Part shown: positions 13,526 through 14,905 of the stretch, one piece after another | Layout: every line of letters starts with the position of its first letter | How positions within the stretch are numbered: position 1 is the stretch's first letter | Source: Ilumatobacteraceae bacterium | Lineage (GTDB): Bacteria > Actinomycetota > Acidimicrobiia > Acidimicrobiales > Ilumatobacteraceae | Assembly (NCBI GenBank): GCA_023263465.1 | Contig: JALQWV010000154.1 | Span: 1-14,905, forward strand | DNA: 14,905 nt | Reading direction: 5' to 3' | Position numbers and translations under genes: made by a program | Notes under the pieces: model-generated | The model's database searches: none | Told to the model about the DNA's origin: nothing | What the model saw: only the letters and a program-made list of their open reading frames with translations

Positions 13526-14512
13526 GTGGCACGCGTTCTTTCTTGCATTCAGCCAACCGGAGATGTGCACCTCGGCAACTATTTGGGTGCACTCAGCAAC
13601 TGGGTCTCGGGGCAGCATCACAACGACGTATTCCATGGCATTGTCGACCTGCATGCCCTCACCATTACCGACAAGCCAGGAGTGCTCGGAAAAAACACTG
13701 TCGAACTTGCCGCAATGCTTTTCGCAGTCGGGCTCGACCCGGAAGTCGCAACCGTATTTGTTCAATCACATGTACCGGAGCATTCGCAGTTGGGTTGGAT
13801 CATGGAATGCACGGTCAGTTTCGGCGAGTTAAGCCGTATGACGCAGTTCAAAGATAAGTCTGCAAAACGAGAAGCGGACTTTGTCTCTGCCGGACTCTTC
13901 ACCTACCCAGCACTTCAAGCCGCAGATATCTTGCTTTACGATGCAGCAGAGGTGCCGGTGGGCGACGACCAACGTCAGCATATTGAGATCACCCGAGATA
14001 TTGCAGTGCGGTTTAATCATCGCTTCGGAGACACCTTTGTCTTGCCAAAAGCCGTGACGCCGCCTGCAGGTGCTCGAGTGATGGACTTACTCGATCCGAC
14101 ATCCAAGATGTCCAAGTCGTCCGAAACTGATGCAGGCTGTGTCTACTTACTCGATACACCTGCAACGATTGAGAAAAAATTCAAACGTGCCGTGACCGAT
14201 TCGGAAAACGAAGTTCGCTATGACCGCGAATCAAAACCCGGAATTGCAAATCTGCTTGACATTCTGAGCGCGGTAACGGGATCGTCACCTCAACACCTAG
14301 CCGATCAATACACCCAATACGGCGCGCTCAAAAGTGATTGCGGAGCCGCGGTGGCCGCACTGCTTTCACCCATTCAAGCCCGCTACACCGATCTCATGAA
14401 TGACAAGGCAGAGCTCGGCCGGCTGCTGCAAATTGGTGCGGAAAAAGCTGGTGCTGTTGCCCAGGCAACCCTTGCTCGCGCTCATTCTGCAATTGGGTTC
14501 TATCCACGTTAA
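13526..14512 (+). CDS. trpS: Tryptophanyl-tRNA synthetase
   Basis: A 328-residue class I aminoacyl-tRNA synthetase that charges tRNA-Trp. It opens VARVLSCIQPTGDVHLGNYLGA; HLGN (15-18) is the TrpRS version of HIGH. VPVGDDQRQHIEITRDIA is the family's central motif, and KMSKS is intact at 194-198. The length is standard. The GTG at 13526 is the natural start by homology. It is divergent from scpA with 68 bp between the start codons. Its TAA shares the palindrome TTAA with the stop of the converging HD-domain gene, so the two reading frames overlap by 4 bp. Confidence 0.97.
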   Translation: MARVLSCIQPTGDVHLGNYLGALSNWVSGQHHNDVFHGIVDLHALTITDKPGVLGKNTVELAAMLFAVGLDPEVATVFVQSHVPEHSQLGWIMECTVSFGELSRMTQFKDKSAKREADFVSAGLFTYPALQAADILLYDAAEVPVGDDQRQHIEITRDIAVRFNHRFGDTFVLPKAVTPPAGARVMDLLDPTSKMSKSSETDAGCVYLLDTPATIEKKFKRAVTDSENEVRYDRESKPGIANLLDILSAVTGSSPQHLADQYTQYGALKSDCGAAVAALLSPIQARYTDLMNDKAELGRLLQIGAEKAGAVAQATLARAHSAIGFYPR

Positions 14513-14905
14513 ATATTGTCGGCCAAGCGGAACGCAGCAACGACTTCTGCACTACACGTCTGATTGAGCACTGCAATCACGTCCGGGTGTGATCCAGCGT
14601 GTTGAAGCATCGTGATGCCAATTTCCTCATGTTCGTGATACAGCGCAAATCGCTTCGTTCGGGGTCCTATCACGGTTGCAATCACACGCATCACTGTTGA
14701 CAGATTGCTGTGAATTTTCCCGATGTCGTGCAACAGCACTCCAGCTAGAATTTCACGGGATGCACTCGGGAGCAACGCATTGAATCGATGTGCAACCTGA
14801 ACGCTATGACGACGATCGGCAATACAGAATTGGTCCCACAAATTCATTTCACTTGCCGTAAGTGTTGAATGAACCATATTCAGTTCGTCTGCGGTGACAT
14901 CTTTG
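14509..14905 (-). CDS. HD-domain protein, 5' end beyond the window
   Basis: The frame stays open from the right edge to the TAA at 14511-14509, so the gene is cut by the window; the ATG at 14877 is internal-looking because the residues before it (KDVTADELN) continue an acceptable sequence. The visible 131 residues contain an HD-type metal-dependent phosphohydrolase core: ADRRHSVQVAHRF with the first His, LLHDIGK with the His-Asp pair, YHEHEEIG, and an AFRLADN ending that can supply the last Asp. The substrate is unknown; small stand-alone HD proteins of this kind act on nucleotides or regulatory nucleotides, but nothing here decides it. It converges on trpS and overlaps its stop codon by a TTAA palindrome. 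No hairpin was found at this junction. Confidence 0.8.
   Translation of the reverse strand, partial: KDVTADELNMVHSTLTASEMNLWDQFCIADRRHSVQVAHRFNALLPSASREILAGVLLHDIGKIHSNLSTVMRVIATVIGPRTKRFALYHEHEEIGITMLQHAGSHPDVIAVLNQTCSAEVVAAFRLADNI

Noticed and set aside
13458..13592. Upstream start for scpA at 13592
   Set aside because: It would overlap the first 67 bp of trpS and swallow both predicted promoters; ScpA homology begins at 13457.
1..14905. Mobile elements, CRISPR array, tRNA or rRNA genes
   Set aside because: Intergenic space is too small for them, and no transposase, integrase, direct repeat series or tRNA-like cloverleaf was noticed by eye.

Overview
The window looks like an ordinary but very compact stretch of chromosome from a high-G+C-lineage actinobacterium. 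The best guess is a planktonic member of Acidimicrobiia. The basis is the actinobacterial-type AroA active-site motif, the scpA-scpB-rluB-tyrA-aroA gene order, a DUF5522 protein, fadE/fadD-type lipid genes, and a lipoprotein solute-binding family that I associate from memory with that class. Base composition is near 50% G+C by eye. No gap between genes exceeds about 90 bp. I see no insertion sequence, prophage, CRISPR array, tRNA or rRNA.

Layout, left to right. At 1-83 (minus) is the 5' end of der, running off the left edge. Divergent from it is ispH (171-1217, plus). It ends back to back with an acyl-CoA dehydrogenase (1218-2417, minus), which lies downstream of a SirB1-type transglutaminase-like gene (2476-3150, minus). 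Divergent from that pair is a five-gene plus-strand operon: acyl-CoA ligase (3218-4771), glycerophosphodiester phosphodiesterase (4780-5532), and an ABC importer made of ATPase (5529-6263), permease (6260-7054) and solute-binding lipoprotein (7084-8223). It converges on the tail of a long minus-strand operon read from 13457 down to 8226: scpA, scpB, rluB, tyrA, aroA, a DUF5522 gene and a purine-type phosphoribosyltransferase. Divergent from scpA is trpS (13526-14512, plus), whose stop codon overlaps that of an HD-domain gene (14509 to the right edge, minus).

How the genes work together. The minus operon is a housekeeping set: chromosome segregation (ScpA/ScpB), 23S/16S pseudouridylation (RluB/RsuA type), aromatic amino acid synthesis (TyrA, AroA) and purine salvage. 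The block at 1218-8223 looks like a lipid or precursor-scavenging island: uptake by an NMT1/SsuA-like importer, hydrolysis of glycerophosphodiesters, activation of an acyl chain to its CoA ester, and dehydrogenation of that ester. The substrate of the importer cannot be read from the sequence.

Two structural themes recur. First, five operon-head genes (der, sirB1, the acyl-CoA ligase, scpA, trpS) have a TAnnnT hexamer exactly 6 or 7 nt before the start codon and no Shine-Dalgarno, which is what leaderless transcription would produce; many internal genes have clear Shine-Dalgarno sites or 4-nt ATGA/GTGA overlaps. Second, converging genes are packed stop-to-stop (0 bp, 2 bp, and a 4-bp overlap), and two of these junctions carry an inverted repeat built into the last codons. 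No clearly new defence, mobile or enzymatic system is visible; the most interesting items are these two themes, the substrate-binding protein, and the DUF5522 gene coupled to aroA.
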